The notes under the pieces are model-generated. The model had not been told where the DNA came from, ran no database searches, and saw only the letters and a list, made by a program, of their open reading frames with translations. From the NCBI GenBank assembly GCA_949130485.1, contig OX422201.1:1400516-1464515 (forward strand): a stretch of DNA of 64,000 nt, written 5' to 3'. Source of the DNA: Agelas oroides. Taxonomy: Eukaryota; Porifera; Demospongiae; Agelasida; Agelasidae. The stretch's first letter is position 1, and the number at the start of each line of letters is the position of its first letter. The position numbers and the translations under genes were made by a program. Below, one piece after another: positions 63,915 through 64,000 of the stretch.

Positions 63915-64000
63915 ATGGAATCGCTGCCGAGGCTGCTGGACGATGTGTGGACGAACATCACTCTCTCTGATCATCACAGCTGCTCTAGAGACATGAGCAG
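63915..64000 (+). CDS. Possible first exon of a truncated gene
   Basis: An ATG at 63915 opens MESLPRLLDDVWTNITLS and stays open to the window end. It follows an inverted-repeat element. I do not recognise the family and no splice site is visible, so this is only a candidate. Confidence 0.3.
   Translation, partial: MESLPRLLDDVWTNITLSDHHSCSRDMS

Overview
The window looks like animal nuclear DNA. The genes are split by introns with GT-AG boundaries and encode animal families: a PITPNM/RdgB lipid-transfer protein, a PRR11-like protein, RNF10, VPS33A, the RNA polymerase II subunit RPB11, CLIP-170 and histone H3. Compact genes, many short introns and very dense microsatellites and fold-back elements would suit an early-branching invertebrate such as a sponge. 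That placement is inference; only 'metazoan' is well supported.

Layout, left to right. PITPNM (minus, about 970-15814) starts inside the window and its 3' part runs off the left edge. The PRR11-like gene (minus, 16637-18755) and RNF10 (plus, 19424-27939) stand head to head. RNF10 and VPS33A (minus, 29425-42006) are tail to tail. VPS33A and RPB11/POLR2J (plus, 42163-45760) are divergent, with 156 bp between their start codons and a CLEAR-like E-box there. The second RPB11 intron holds a 1.39-kb element with 289-bp terminal inverted repeats and an antisense gene for a truncated ZMYM/QRICH1 (Crypton-type) protein. CLIP1 (minus, 46843-60510) is complete, with three CAP-Gly domains, coiled coils and two zinc knuckles. 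Histone H3 (minus, 62154-62564) has its promoter boxes and a 3' histone stem-loop. The last 86 bases may begin another gene. Exons were joined by reading frame and splice consensus, and every junction keeps the frame.

Functionally, PITPNM moves phosphatidylinositol at membrane contacts, VPS33A drives SNARE assembly in HOPS/CORVET, CLIP1 tracks microtubule plus ends, RNF10 is a RING ubiquitin ligase, RPB11 belongs to Pol II and H3 is chromatin. They form no pathway. However, as I recall, the human orthologues of PITPNM2, RNF10, VPS33A and CLIP1 all lie in 12q24.31, with VPS33A next to CLIP1, so the block may be an ancient linkage.

Most remaining DNA is intronic and repetitive: CA/GT tracts that often start or end exactly at splice sites, long homopurine tracts, many minisatellites (10 to about 85 bp units), and a family of fold-back elements with TAGYCTCRT termini and 9-bp target duplications. 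In CLIP1, several tandem arrays were built from splice junctions themselves.
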